Positions 36,238 to 45,394 of a DNA stretch of 47,801 nucleotides are shown piece by piece. Every line of letters begins with the position of its first letter. Position 1 is the stretch's first letter. The position numbers and the translations under genes are program-made. The stretch spans positions 1 to 47,801 of the forward strand of contig JAIMBF010000016.1 of NCBI GenBank assembly GCA_023511585.1, read 5' to 3'. The notes beneath the pieces are model-generated. The model ran no database searches, had not been told where the DNA came from, and saw only the letters and a program-made list of their open reading frames with translations. The stretch comes from Terriglobia bacterium (lineage in GTDB: Bacteria; Pseudomonadota; Alphaproteobacteria; Acetobacterales; Acetobacteraceae).

Positions 36238-38319
36238 GTGTCTCGTACGCCTTTAGAACGGATTCGTAATATCGGCATTACCGCGCATATCGATGCCGGC
36301 AAAACGACCACCACCGAGCGTATTCTTTATTATACGGGTGTTTCGTATAAGATCGGCGAGGTGCATGAAGGCACCACTACCACCGATTATATGGAGCAGG
36401 AACGCGAAAGGGGCATCACCATCACCTCGGCGGCGGTGACCTGCGAGTGGAAGAACCATCGTATCAATATTATCGACACTCCGGGGCATATCGATTTCAA
36501 TATCGAGGTCAACCGCAGCCTTCGGGTTTTGGACGGCGCGGTCTTCATTATCGAGGGTGTAGCCGGCGTGCAGCCGCAGTCGGAAACCAATTGGCGGCTT
36601 GCAGACCGCTATAACGTGCCGCGCATTATTTTCATCAACAAACTGGACCGCGTCGGGGCCGATTTTTTCCGCGCCTGCAACTCGCTTCGCGAAAAGCTCG
36701 ATATCGTGCCGCTGCCGCTGCAATTGCCGATCGGTATCGAGGATTCCTTCCGAGGCGTGGTGGACTTGGTGGAAATGAAGGGCATCGTCTGGGAAGGCGG
36801 CGAACTGGGCGCCAAGTACCACGACATCGAAATCCCCGAGGAGTTGAAGGAGCAAGCCAAGGAATACCGGCAGAATTTGTTGGATACGGCGCTTTCCGTC
36901 GATGATGCCGCGATGGAGGAGTATTTCGAGAAAGGGGACGTGTCGGTCGCCACGCTCAAACGCTGCATCAAGGCCGGGACCTTGAGCGGGGCATTCCGCC
37001 CCGTGCTCTGCGGGAGCGCCTTCAAGAATAAGGGTGTGCAACCGCTTTTGGATGCGGTAGTGGATTATCTCCCTTCGCCGGTCGACGTGCCGGGGATTAA
37101 AGTTGCGGCAGCCGAGGGCGAGGACGAAGCCTCGGAACGGCGCCGCATCAAAGCCGATCCTAACGCGCCGTTTGTCGGCCTTGCCTTTAAGATCATCAAC
37201 GACAAATACGGCACTCTGACATTCGTCCGCGTTTATGCCGGCACGCTGCACTCCGGCGATACGGTCCTCAACACGACCAAGGGGCACAAGGAGCGCATCG
37301 GACGAATGTTCCAGATGCACGCCGACAAACGGGCGGAGATCAAGGAGGTCTCGGCAGGCGACATTGCCGCTTTTGTCGGCCTGAAAGATACCGCAACCGG
37401 CGATACTCTGGCCTCGCCCGAGGATCCGGTGGTGCTCGAGCGCATGGCATTCCCGGTGCCGGTGATCGATATTTCGGTCGAGCCGAAGACGAAAGAAGCG
37501 ATCGAGAAAATGTCTATCGGGCTGCAGAAGCTGGCAGCGGAAGATCCCTCGCTACGCCTGCGCACGGATCAGGAGACGGGCCAGATCATTCTCTCCGGAA
37601 TGGGCGAGCTGCACCTGGAAATTATTATCGACCGCCTCAAGCGGGAATACGGTGTCGAAGCAAATATCGGTGCTCCGCAGGTCGCCTATCGAGAGACGAT
37701 TACTCGAACGCATACGGAAACCTATACCCACAAGAAACAAACGGGCGGCGCCGGCCAATTTGCGGAGGTGAAAATCACCTTCGAGCCGTTAGAGCGAAAC
37801 GGCGGCGTGGTGTTTGAAAATCTTGTCGTCGGCGGAGCGGTTCCCAAGGAGTACATCCCGGCTGTCGAAAAAGGCATTCGCAGCCAAGCCGAAACCGGGG
37901 TTTTGGCCGGCTTCCCGACGGTGGATTTCAAGGCTTCGCTGATCGATGGCAAATACCACGATGTCGACTCAAGCGCCCTGGCCTTCGAAATCGCGGCCAA
38001 GGCATGTTTCCGGGAGGGCATGAAGAAAGCCGGCCCGATCATTCTGGAGCCGATCATGGATGTGGAAATCACCGTGCCGCAGGATCACGTCGGAGATGTG
38101 GTCGGAGATCTGAACCGCAGGCGCGGCATGATCCAGAGTCAGGAAAGCGCGGGCTCGACGGTGATTGTGCGGGCGCATGTTCCGTTGAAAGAGATGTTCG
38201 GCTATATTTCGGATCTGCGGAGCATGACCAAAGGACGCGCGTCGTTTACCATGCAATTCCACCACTATGACCCGGTGCCGCGAAATATCGCCGACGAAAT
38301 TCTCGCGAAGAGCGCGTAA
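36238..38319 (+). CDS. fusA: Elongation factor G (possible paralogue)
   Basis: A 693-residue EF-G, the GTPase that moves tRNA and mRNA through the ribosome. G motifs: AHIDAGKT (16-23), [14 protein letters not shown] and NKLD (134-137). Domains II-V are complete, ending [12 protein letters not shown]. An ATG at 36223 is in frame, but GTG 36238, eight bases after GGAGG, gives the standard N-terminus. It is not in a str operon with rpsL/rpsG/tuf. The [11 protein letters not shown] and [16 protein letters not shown] segments look closer, from memory, to mitochondrial-type or second-copy EF-Gs than to the main alphaproteobacterial FusA. Confidence 0.93.
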   Translation: MSRTPLERIRNIGITAHIDAGKTTTTERILYYTGVSYKIGEVHEGTTTTDYMEQERERGITITSAAVTCEWKNHRINIIDTPGHIDFNIEVNRSLRVLDGAVFIIEGVAGVQPQSETNWRLADRYNVPRIIFINKLDRVGADFFRACNSLREKLDIVPLPLQLPIGIEDSFRGVVDLVEMKGIVWEGGELGAKYHDIEIPEELKEQAKEYRQNLLDTALSVDDAAMEEYFEKGDVSVATLKRCIKAGTLSGAFRPVLCGSAFKNKGVQPLLDAVVDYLPSPVDVPGIKVAAAEGEDEASERRRIKADPNAPFVGLAFKIINDKYGTLTFVRVYAGTLHSGDTVLNTTKGHKERIGRMFQMHADKRAEIKEVSAGDIAAFVGLKDTATGDTLASPEDPVVLERMAFPVPVIDISVEPKTKEAIEKMSIGLQKLAAEDPSLRLRTDQETGQIILSGMGELHLEIIIDRLKREYGVEANIGAPQVAYRETITRTHTETYTHKKQTGGAGQFAEVKITFEPLERNGGVVFENLVVGGAVPKEYIPAVEKGIRSQAETGVLAGFPTVDFKASLIDGKYHDVDSSALAFEIAAKACFREGMKKAGPIILEPIMDVEITVPQDHVGDVVGDLNRRRGMIQSQESAGSTVIVRAHVPLKEMFGYISDLRSMTKGRASFTMQFHHYDPVPRNIADEILAKSA

Positions 38320-38347
38320 ACGATGGCGAGGGGAGGGCGCAGAGCCG

Positions 38348-38665
38348 ATGCAGCCGTCGCGTTTGCACTGGAAGCGCGGGCGAACTGCTGAGCAGGCAGG
38401 CGGGACTTGCACTGTTGAGTGGATCGGCTGTGATGAAGGGGGCAAGCCTATTGCTCGCGTCGTTCGAATCATGGGCCCGCTCTATGCGGACTGGCGCCGT
38501 TACCTCGCCGTGGCACTGGACCGGGAGGCACGGATTATCGAGCTGAGGCCTCCGGCTCCCGAAGGGGCCGAATGGCTCGCTTATGTCGGGAACCGCGTGG
38601 TCGGCCGGGCGGCTTGGCCATTGCAGGCGGTCCGCCGGGTAGAGGCGGCGCTCGCGATGATGTAA
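38348..38665 (+). CDS. Hypothetical protein, 105 aa
   Basis: A 105-residue frame that I do not recognise, downstream of EF-G on the same strand and convergent with the lipoprotein gene. It reads as a small soluble protein: CTVEWIGCDEGGKPIARVVRIMGPLYADWRRYLAVALD, then ELRPPAPEGAEWLAYVGNRVVGRAAWPLQAVRRVEAALAMM. A GGGAGG lies about eleven bases upstream of the chosen ATG. The in-frame extension to 38267 is inside the EF-G gene and rejected. Composition resembles coding sequence, but existence is not certain. Confidence 0.5.
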   Translation: MQPSRLHWKRGRTAEQAGGTCTVEWIGCDEGGKPIARVVRIMGPLYADWRRYLAVALDREARIIELRPPAPEGAEWLAYVGNRVVGRAAWPLQAVRRVEAALAMM

Positions 38666-38678
38666 GGCTTCGCGCGTC

Positions 38679-39275
38679 CTACACGCCGGCGGCGGCCAAG
38701 GCGTTGCGTACGTCCTGTAGCAGCTCGGCCGCAGCATCTTGCAGAGCTTTCACCATCGCCGGGGCATCCGTTCCATGCACGGGCTCGGTGCGGGTAAAGT
38801 CTTTTTGCAAGACAATGGGGCGATTTTCGTTGGCCCTAAAGAGAACGACTCCGAGACTGACATGGGCACGGTTGTCGCGCGTGTCTACCCAAAAGGCGTC
38901 GAGCTCGCTTTCGAGGATAAAATCTGCCGGGAGCCTGCTGCCGGGGGCGACCACCGCACCGAAAAGCCCGCTTACCTGAAGCTGTCTGCGCAAGCCATTC
39001 TCAAGCGCTTCCGCCGGAGGTACGAGCCATTGTTCATAGAGACTTTGCTCTATGCTTCCGTCTTTATGCACGATCATCAACCCGCGACCCGAAAGGCCCG
39101 GAGCGGGTACTACGGTTCGCACCAGCAAAACCGGGCCGGCGCGCACCGGCGCATCCGGTTCGGATCCTTCCAGGCGAAGCGGCCATTGTCGCCGAGCAAG
39201 GTAAGGCCTTTCGGGGATCAAGCTTCCACAGCAAGCAAGCGCAAGCGGCGCAAGGAGCACGAACCGACGGAGCAT
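38679..39275 (-). CDS. ABC-type transport auxiliary lipoprotein (PqiC-like)
   Basis: A 198-residue protein with a short hydrophobic leader and a LALACC lipobox-like site (Cys15 or Cys16). The body resembles PqiC/DUF330 auxiliary lipoproteins: VLLVRTVVPAPGLSGRGLMIV, EQSLYEQWLVPPAEALENGLRRQL, and VSLGVVLFRANENRPIVLQKDF. Such proteins sit in the outer membrane and help MCE transporters move lipids. It follows the MCE gene with a one-base overlap and ends the operon. Confidence 0.85.
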   Translation of the reverse strand: MLRRFVLLAPLALACCGSLIPERPYLARRQWPLRLEGSEPDAPVRAGPVLLVRTVVPAPGLSGRGLMIVHKDGSIEQSLYEQWLVPPAEALENGLRRQLQVSGLFGAVVAPGSRLPADFILESELDAFWVDTRDNRAHVSLGVVLFRANENRPIVLQKDFTRTEPVHGTDAPAMVKALQDAAAELLQDVRNALAAAGV

Positions 39276-40294
39276 CAGGGTTGGCCGGGCCTTCGAGGGG
39301 GTGGGGCGCCGAACAAGACTTGACCCGGACTTTGGCGCAACATTTCGGAAGTATCACGCAAGTTTTCGGCTGCAGCGCGAATATCCCGAAGAGTCGGGGC
39401 CAATTCCTGCTCGAGGTCTGCTGCCGAGGCATCGGCACGTTGCGCGGCGCGTGAAAGCGCTGCAATCAAGCCGGGAAGGCGCTCTACGGCTACGGAAAGG
39501 CGGGAGGTGGCTTCCGCTGTTTTCGCAAGAATCACCTTCGTTTGCGGCCCTTGCGCAAATCCCCTTACCGACTCGGCGCTTGCCTGAAGCTCCTTGCTTA
39601 ACGTGGGCAAATCCGCTCGCAGCAGCTCGGTCTGCACTGTTTTTAAGGTTTCCGAAGCTTGCAGGAGTGTCGTATGCAAGTCTCCTTTCTCGAGTGTTAC
39701 CCGGATATCTCCGAGCACCTCTTCGAGTTCCTTCGAAAGCCCCACGATATCCACCTCGGCTAGGTTTCCGAGAAACGTCTGGATAGCATCTTGCACTTGG
39801 GCAATCGTGCTAGGCACCGAGGGAATATAATAACTTTTGGGTTTCCACGGGACCGAATGCGGAGGAAACTGCTGAGGATCGTAAAAATCAAGTTCGATAT
39901 AGGTCAACCCGGTTAAACCTTGGGAGGCGAGGCGTGCCCTGAGCCCAAGCTTTACGGCATTCTCGGGGTCGGGTTGCCCACCAACCCGGGTGATATTGAT
40001 GCTGTAGCGCACAACCACCAGGCGCGAAGCCGGCTCTTGCAAATCAAACGGACGTTTGAGCCCGTATTCGGCCCGCGCCAATCCGATTTGGGTCACACGC
40101 CCGATGGCGACGCCGCGGTAGCTGACGCGCGCTCCAACCTCGAGCCCTTGTACCGATTCGGAAAAATAACTCTCTGCCAAAGCCTGTCGGCCAAACCGGG
40201 TTCCCGAAAAAAATAAAATCAAACCGATGAGGCCCAGAATCCCGCCAAGTAAAAGCAGCCCTACTCTGAAGAAGTGCCGCTGTTCCTCGGTCAT
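39275..40294 (-). CDS. MlaD/MCE family lipid-binding protein
   Basis: A 339-residue protein with one membrane anchor (about residues 9-30), then an MCE domain beginning FSESVQGLEVGARVSYRGVAIGRVTQIG. A long helical C-terminal part (about 165-320) repeats ELxxxLxxLRxTL-type heptads and resembles the MCE needle helices of larger members. MCE proteins form hexamers that carry phospholipid across the periplasm. Its ATG overlaps the ATPase stop by four bases. Confidence 0.92.
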   Translation of the reverse strand: MTEEQRHFFRVGLLLLGGILGLIGLILFFSGTRFGRQALAESYFSESVQGLEVGARVSYRGVAIGRVTQIGLARAEYGLKRPFDLQEPASRLVVVRYSINITRVGGQPDPENAVKLGLRARLASQGLTGLTYIELDFYDPQQFPPHSVPWKPKSYYIPSVPSTIAQVQDAIQTFLGNLAEVDIVGLSKELEEVLGDIRVTLEKGDLHTTLLQASETLKTVQTELLRADLPTLSKELQASAESVRGFAQGPQTKVILAKTAEATSRLSVAVERLPGLIAALSRAAQRADASAADLEQELAPTLRDIRAAAENLRDTSEMLRQSPGQVLFGAPPPRRPGQP

Positions 40295-41031
40295 CTCACC
40301 TCGCGATGAAAGAACGCGCGGACAACGGGATGGTCGCTGTGCGCTTGAAGCTCCTTCGGATTCCCCTCTGCGATCACACCGTGGGCTTTGCCGTCCAGCA
40401 TGAGGCAGCGGTCTCCAATCGCAAGGATTGAGGCAAGCTCGTGGGTGACGACCACAAAAGTAAGGCCGAGATCGCGGCGAAGGTTCAAAATGAGCTGGTC
40501 CAACTCTGCGGAGGTGATTGGGTCGAGGCCAGCCGATGGTTCGTCAAGAAACAAAAGCGGCGGATCGAGTGCAAGGGCCCGTGCCATCGCCGCCCGCTTG
40601 GCCATGCCGCCAGAAACCTCTGAAGGCATGAGATCCGCAGCCTCCCCAAGCCCAACCAGCCGAAGTTTCACTAAGGCTAATTGGGCGCGTGCGGAGGGGG
40701 GAAGGTCGGTGTGCATTTCCAAGGGCAGCATGACGTTCTCAAGTAGGGTCATCGATCCAAAGAGCGCACCCGATTGAAATAAAACGCCAATCGATGAAAG
40801 CACACGCGTCCGTTCACGCGGTATTGCCCAGCCCAAGACCTCGATTTCCCCTTCCGTGGGGGGAAGCAACCCGATCAATTGTCGCAAAAGGGTCGATTTC
40901 CCCGAGCCGGAGCCGCCCAAGATCACAAAGATCTCGCCGCGATGAACCTCCAAGCTCACGCCCTTGAATATCACTGTTTCGCCGAAACTCTGGCCAAGGT
41001 TGGTTGCTCTGACCACGACTGAATTGGTCAT
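40291..41031 (-). CDS. MlaF-like ABC transporter ATPase
   Basis: A 246-residue ATPase of the lipid (MCE) transporter family. Walker A GGSGSGKST, Q-loop VLFQSGALFGSMTLLENV, signature VSGGMAKRAAMARAL, Walker B LLFLDEPSAGLDP and switch VVTHELAS. The Q-loop SGALFGSMT and signature SGGMxKR are specific to MlaF/TtgA2 proteins. It overlaps its neighbours by four bases on both sides, giving a tight operon. Confidence 0.94.
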   Translation of the reverse strand: MTNSVVVRATNLGQSFGETVIFKGVSLEVHRGEIFVILGGSGSGKSTLLRQLIGLLPPTEGEIEVLGWAIPRERTRVLSSIGVLFQSGALFGSMTLLENVMLPLEMHTDLPPSARAQLALVKLRLVGLGEAADLMPSEVSGGMAKRAAMARALALDPPLLFLDEPSAGLDPITSAELDQLILNLRRDLGLTFVVVTHELASILAIGDRCLMLDGKAHGVIAEGNPKELQAHSDHPVVRAFFHREVR

Positions 41032-42161
41032 ATGCCCAGCTGGTAGAAGATGAGAGCGAAAATACCGTCAAGCACGAGGATTGCGACAATCCCACCAACC
41101 ACCGCGCGCGTGGCGGCTTCTCCCACCGCCCGCGGCCCTTTGCCCACGGTAAGGCCGGACTGGCAGCCAATCGCCGCAATCGCTAGGCCAAAGCAGCTTC
41201 CTTTGAACAACCCTCCAAGCAAATCGCGCACGCTAGCAAAGCGCAAAGCCTCGTTGATGATGGCAGTAAATGGGAACCCGAAACCCCGCATTGCGACAAG
41301 CATTCCGATCAGTGCCGAGACGTCGAGCACGAGTGTGATTGCCGGCATAACGATAATCACCGCAATTAACCGGGGCAAAACTAGAAAGGTGGCCGCATCG
41401 AGGCCCATGGTAACCAACGCATCGAGCTCTTGGTTAATTTTCATGGTACCGACTTCGGCCGCAAACGCGGAGCCGGTGCGTCCAGCCAGAATCACCGCTG
41501 CCAACACGGCGCCGAGCTCTCGCAAAACCGCGACCGTGACGAGGTCGGCCACAAAGAGTTCGGCCCCGAATTGACGCATGGGGAGGGAACCCTGAAACGC
41601 CAGGATCACGCCGAGCAGAAATCCGACCAAGATCGTAAGGGGAAGGGCTTGGACGCCTGCCGTGTCGGCGAGCCTCAGAAGATCGCCGGGACGGAGCATG
41701 CGCAGCCGCCGATGCAGGTTGATTAGGGCGGTGGCCACCTCACCCAGAAAGGCAACTCCCAAAACGGCAGCAGCCGCAGCTCGCGCAAACCCTTTTTCTT
41801 CCGGCTTTTTTCTTCCTCTTACGAGGGGGGACGCGCCGGGTGGAGGCAGAACCCCGCGTACGCGCTTCAAAAACTCCCAAGTTTCCGAAGAGGCGCCCAG
41901 CACCTCGGCGGCCTTGCCATATGCTGCTTCGGCTGCCGCCAACAGCGTGGCTCCGGCGGTGTCGCAGACTTCGACGGCGCTCAGGTCGAGCTCCAGCTTC
42001 CGTTCGTGCGCGCGCTCAGCGGCAGCCACTGTGGGGAGCCAGATTTTGCCCACGCCGACAGCGTCAAGCCGCCCTGAAAAAACCAATCGAACGGTGCCGG
42101 GATCGGGCTCGGCGACTTTCATATGAGCTTGCGCGTCCTTTGCCTTTGCTTCGCCCCACAT
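41028..42161 (-). CDS. MlaE-like permease with N-terminal STAS domain
   Basis: A 377-residue fusion. Residues about 15-105 form a STAS domain (VRLVFSGRLDAVG and LELDLSAVEVCDTAGATLL, the MlaB role). The rest is an MlaE/YrbE permease with five or so membrane segments: LPLTILVGFLLGVILAFQGSLPMRQFGAELFVADLVTVAVLRELGAVL and the GSAFAAEVGTMKINQELDAL loop. A longer frame to 42224 overlaps the upstream gene; ATG 42161 has GGAAGG close upstream. In E. coli MlaB and MlaE are separate; the fused form is known in other bacteria. Confidence 0.92.
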   Translation of the reverse strand: MWGEAKAKDAQAHMKVAEPDPGTVRLVFSGRLDAVGVGKIWLPTVAAAERAHERKLELDLSAVEVCDTAGATLLAAAEAAYGKAAEVLGASSETWEFLKRVRGVLPPPGASPLVRGRKKPEEKGFARAAAAAVLGVAFLGEVATALINLHRRLRMLRPGDLLRLADTAGVQALPLTILVGFLLGVILAFQGSLPMRQFGAELFVADLVTVAVLRELGAVLAAVILAGRTGSAFAAEVGTMKINQELDALVTMGLDAATFLVLPRLIAVIIVMPAITLVLDVSALIGMLVAMRGFGFPFTAIINEALRFASVRDLLGGLFKGSCFGLAIAAIGCQSGLTVGKGPRAVGEAATRAVVGGIVAILVLDGIFALIFYQLGI

Positions 42162-42201
42162 GAACCTTCCCGTGCGCGTTTCTGCCTGCCGATCCGCGTG
42201 C

Positions 42202-43320
42202 CTAGTGCTTGAGCCAAGCCTCAAAACGTTGCCGAAGACGCGGCAAATTCTCTCGCCAAAATGTCGGATCTATCCCCAAAGCATCGCGTAAATTAGAGGC
42301 AGAACTCGGCGAAATTGCCTGTTCTGCGGGGGGCAACCGGTCATTTGCGCCTTTCACAAGCCCGCCCACGGCAAGAAGCTTCGGAAATTGCGCTTGTCGT
42401 GCCGGGTCGCCGAAAAACTGCAGGAATCGTAGCGCCAAAGCCACATTCGGGCTGCCTGCCATGATGGCCCAGCTTTGCACCCAAAATAGGCTCCCTGCCC
42501 ACTGCACGCCGAAATGCTTCCCACCTTCCCCATCTGCGAGCGCCACTTGATTATTCGGTGCGCTGCTCATCAAGACCTCTCCGGAACGAAGGATCTCGAC
42601 GGCCTGCGGGTCATCGTGCCACCACACAATGTAAGGCCGGAGCTGGTCAAGCTTCCGAAATGCGCGGCGCACGCCGTCTTCGGTACGGAGCACCGAGTAG
42701 ACGTCATTCAAAGGCACCCCATCGGCAAGCAACGCAATTTCCAAATTGCCCACCACGTCTGCGCGAAGCCCGCGTTTGCCAGGGTATTTCGCAATATCCC
42801 AAAAATCTGCCCAAGTGGGGCTTCCCTGGAGCTTGCTGCGATCCCAACTCAACACAATGCTTTGCATATACGCGCCCACACCGCACTCGCTTACGGCTTG
42901 CGGCAAGTAATGCTCATGCCCTCCGATCGCCGCAAAGTTCAGTTTCTGCAACCATCCGCGAGTGCAGCCGACCGTCAACTCCTCGGGATTCACCAGCACC
43001 AGGTCCCAATTTCCGCCCCCGCCAGCTTCCGCCGCGAGACGCTCCGCCCCGCCGCGCCAGAGCAGGGTGTCCACCGCAATCCCGGTTGCTTGCGTGAAGG
43101 GAGCCAGAAAAACCTCTTGCAGAACAGGAAGGAACGGCCCCGAACGGACCACGATCGAGAGATCACGCCCGGCAGCTTCCGCCCCAGGCAACAAGATGGC
43201 TATCAGCGCCAAAGCGATCAGTTTGGCGGTGCCCCCGCCCCATGCACGGAAGGGGTCGACCCAGATCACCCGAGCAAAAAGATTGCAGACGCGCGTCATT
43301 GACGGGAGCATGCGTATCAC
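42202..43320 (-). CDS. Orphan extracellular solute-binding protein (PotD/Fe-type)
   Basis: A 372-residue secreted binding protein with a long basic N-terminus before the hydrophobic core (AKLIALALIAILLPGAEA). Start is uncertain: GTG 43320, ATG 43311 or ATG 43299. The body is of the family-1/PotD type: LSIVVRSGPFLPVLQEVFLAPFTQATGIAV, SPTWADFWDIAKYPGKRGLR, IVWWHDDPQAVEILRSGEVLM. No permease or ATPase of matching type is adjacent. The gene ends 40 nt before the MCE operon on the same strand, so it may be transcribed with it. Confidence 0.88.
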   Translation of the reverse strand: MIRMLPSMTRVCNLFARVIWVDPFRAWGGGTAKLIALALIAILLPGAEAAGRDLSIVVRSGPFLPVLQEVFLAPFTQATGIAVDTLLWRGGAERLAAEAGGGGNWDLVLVNPEELTVGCTRGWLQKLNFAAIGGHEHYLPQAVSECGVGAYMQSIVLSWDRSKLQGSPTWADFWDIAKYPGKRGLRADVVGNLEIALLADGVPLNDVYSVLRTEDGVRRAFRKLDQLRPYIVWWHDDPQAVEILRSGEVLMSSAPNNQVALADGEGGKHFGVQWAGSLFWVQSWAIMAGSPNVALALRFLQFFGDPARQAQFPKLLAVGGLVKGANDRLPPAEQAISPSSASNLRDALGIDPTFWRENLPRLRQRFEAWLKH

Positions 43321-43415
43321 AGGAAAAGATTTCGCGTTGGAGTCTGAGAGAGATCAGTCTGTAATCCAGCACGTATCGGCCTGCACGGAAACCCTATCAA
43401 AGAGGAGCAGACGCC

Positions 43416-43679
43416 ATGTCCAATACCGAAACCCCGGAAACCGCGGGTGTGCGCGACGAAATCGCCGAGCTCCGCCGCCATCTCGAACGGCTGCTGAGCG
43501 AGCGGGTTGAGCCGCAGCTGGCGCGCGCGGCCGATACCGCCCGGACGGCGGCAGAAGCGGCGGGAAATGTCGTGAAAAGCGATGTTGAAGCCATTCTGCA
43601 ACAGGTGCGCGCCCACCCCGTGGCTGCGTTGGCCGTTGCGGCGGGGCTCGGCTTTCTTATCGGGCGTGTTTGGCGCTGA
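43416..43679 (+). CDS. YqjD/ElaB-like (DUF883) small membrane protein
   Basis: An 87-residue protein. A long amphipathic helix (GVRDEIAELRRHLERLLSERVEPQLARAADTARTAAEAAG) leads to a C-terminal membrane segment HPVAALAVAAGLGFLIGRVWR. This plan matches ElaB/YqjD proteins, which anchor to the inner membrane and have been linked to ribosome binding in stationary phase. The ATG follows AGAGGAG. The next gene starts on the same A as the TGA stop. Confidence 0.8.
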   Translation: MSNTETPETAGVRDEIAELRRHLERLLSERVEPQLARAADTARTAAEAAGNVVKSDVEAILQQVRAHPVAALAVAAGLGFLIGRVWR

Positions 43680-44065
43680 TGGCGCGGGAGCTGGCGCTGC
43701 TGCTTTTGGTCTTGCGAATCGAACGACTGCGTCTGCAGCGCGCTCGTCGGAAGGCCCTACAGCGTCTCGCCTACGGTTTAACGGCGGCCGTATTTCTTTT
43801 TGCCGCGGCGATTTTTGCGCATCTTGCCGCATTCTTCGCTCTTGTACCCCCCTTCAGCCCCGCAATTGCAGCGGCAATCGTGCTCGCTGCGGATCTCGCT
43901 CTTGCCGCACTGCTTTTCTTGTTCGCTTCCCGCAATCGGCCAAGCGCTGCCGAGCAAGAGCTAGCTGCCCTAAAGAGGCAGATTTGGCAAGAACTTGCGC
44001 TCAGTGAGATGTGGCGACGGTTGCTTGGCCTTTTGCCCGGTTCGCCCGAACAACCACGCGGGTAG
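43679..44065 (+). CDS. YqjE-like / phage-holin-III-type membrane protein
   Basis: A 128-residue membrane protein with two hydrophobic segments (about 34-60 and 68-92) between basic ends (RIERLRLQRARRKALQRLAYG at the front). The tail reads LAALKRQIWQELALSEMWRRLLGLLPG. It overlaps the YqjD-like gene in a TGATG arrangement, as yqjD/yqjE pairs do. Function is unknown. A TTG start nine bases upstream is possible. Confidence 0.75.
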   Translation: MARELALLLLVLRIERLRLQRARRKALQRLAYGLTAAVFLFAAAIFAHLAAFFALVPPFSPAIAAAIVLAADLALAALLFLFASRNRPSAAEQELAALKRQIWQELALSEMWRRLLGLLPGSPEQPRG

Positions 44066-44338
44066 GCCGAGGAAAACCGCGCTATCTTGGCTTTTGAGGG
44101 GAGTTGGCAAACTGCCTGGGCGCCGAGCGAGGAGGCTGCTGCCATAGAAGGCAGACTGCGAATGTTACCAGATCGTTTTATCCTGAGCCGCCAAGTCCCA
44201 TGAGGGGGCAGCAACACGCAACCCGCCAGGCCATAGGGTTCGAGGGAAGTGGGAAAACTTGGAAATCAGCTAATCGTTCGTTGGTGCTTCAACCGAGTAA
44301 CGGGAACTCTACGCAAGAAACAGTTGAGGTGTCTACCT
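44066..44338. other. Unexplained 273-base gap before the korB 3' end
   Basis: No convincing gene was found. A short hairpin CTGCC-atagaa-GGCAG sits near 44148-44163. Two short frames (38 and 84 residues) cross it without family resemblance or good start sites. The composition seems to differ from the neighbours. It could be an RNA, a decayed insertion or ordinary spacer; korB and the YqjE-like gene converge here. Confidence 0.4.
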
Positions 44339-45394
44339 TCAGCGCAATGACTGGTTGAGAGCTTCCAATGCCTTCGCCCCGGGGCAAAGCACATCTTCTT
44401 CCAGTTCGTTCAAGGGAGCCTCGACGGTTTGCAAATGCGTGTGAAGGTCCTCGGCCTCGGGATCCACGTAGAGCAAGCCGGTGACGATCTCTCCGGCATT
44501 TCGCCGCGCAGCCAGAAATGCCAGCGCTGCCGCTCGGTCCCGAATATCGTAATCGGCAGCAAGCTTGCGGAGCTGCAAGACGGTGCCGTCATGCTGGGTC
44601 ACCGCCACCGTTTCTCCGGGAGCATATTCCACCGTAATCGGTTCTCTGGGCAAAATTACCTCGACCCGGTTTACTGCTTCATTATGCGCGCGTACGTAGT
44701 CGTAACTTTTCGTCGATCCGGGATGGTTGTTGAAGGCAACGCATGGGGAGATACAATCGATAAAGGCGGCGCCCGGATGTAAGAGAGCGGCTTTCAGCAA
44801 TGCCACGAGTTGGTTCTTGTCGCCGGAAAAACTGCGCGCCACGAAGCTAGCCCCGAGTTCCAGCGCCAATCCTGTCAAATCGATCGGCTGGTCGCGGTTG
44901 GTCATGCCTTTTTTGCTTTTGGCACCCAAATCCGAAGTTGCCGAGAATTGCCCCTTGGTAAGGCCGTACACCCCGTTGTTCTCAACGATATAAACCATAT
45001 TGACGCCGCGGCGTATGGCGTGCGCGAACTGGCCGAGCCCGATGGATGCGGAATCCCCGTCACCGGAAACCCCGACGTAAATCAGATCTCGGTTGGCCAG
45101 ATAAGCGCCGGTGAGCACCGAGGGCATTCTGCCGTGAACGGAGTTGAAGCCATGGGATTGCCCCAGAAAGTATGTCGGCGTTTTGGACGAACAGCCTATG
45201 CCGGAAAGTTTTGCAATGCGATGCGGAGGCAGCGCCAATTCGTAACATGCTCGGATAATTGCCGCACTGATGGAATCATGCCCGCAACCGGCGCATAAGG
45301 TTGAGACCGCGCCTTCGTAATCTCTTCGTGTCAGGCCAAGAGCGTTGCGAGGGAGTTCGGGATGGTGCAGTTTCGGTTTTGGCAGAAATGTCAT
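44339..45394 (-). CDS. korB: 2-oxoacid:ferredoxin oxidoreductase, beta subunit (KorB-like)
   Basis: A 351-residue thiamine-diphosphate subunit. CAGCGHDS (34-41) begins the catalytic domain, GDGD (111-114) and NNGVYGLTKGQ (139-149) form the Mg-ThDP site. The DQPIDLTGLALELGASFVARSFSGD stretch and the SPCVAFNNHPGSTKSYDYVRAHN end favour 2-oxoglutarate-type enzymes. An in-frame extension to 45529 lies in the alpha gene; ATG 45394 overlaps its stop by ATGA. With the alpha subunit it decarboxylates a 2-oxoacid to acyl-CoA while reducing ferredoxin. Confidence 0.92.
   Translation of the reverse strand: MTFLPKPKLHHPELPRNALGLTRRDYEGAVSTLCAGCGHDSISAAIIRACYELALPPHRIAKLSGIGCSSKTPTYFLGQSHGFNSVHGRMPSVLTGAYLANRDLIYVGVSGDGDSASIGLGQFAHAIRRGVNMVYIVENNGVYGLTKGQFSATSDLGAKSKKGMTNRDQPIDLTGLALELGASFVARSFSGDKNQLVALLKAALLHPGAAFIDCISPCVAFNNHPGSTKSYDYVRAHNEAVNRVEVILPREPITVEYAPGETVAVTQHDGTVLQLRKLAADYDIRDRAAALAFLAARRNAGEIVTGLLYVDPEAEDLHTHLQTVEAPLNELEEDVLCPGAKALEALNQSLR

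Noticed and set aside
44087-44203. 38-codon frame starting at TTG in the gap before korB
   Set aside because: Looks coding-like in composition but has no ribosome site, no recognisable motif and a rare start.
44066-44338. tmRNA, 6S, SRP or RNase P RNA
   Set aside because: None of the conserved core sequences of these RNAs could be found.
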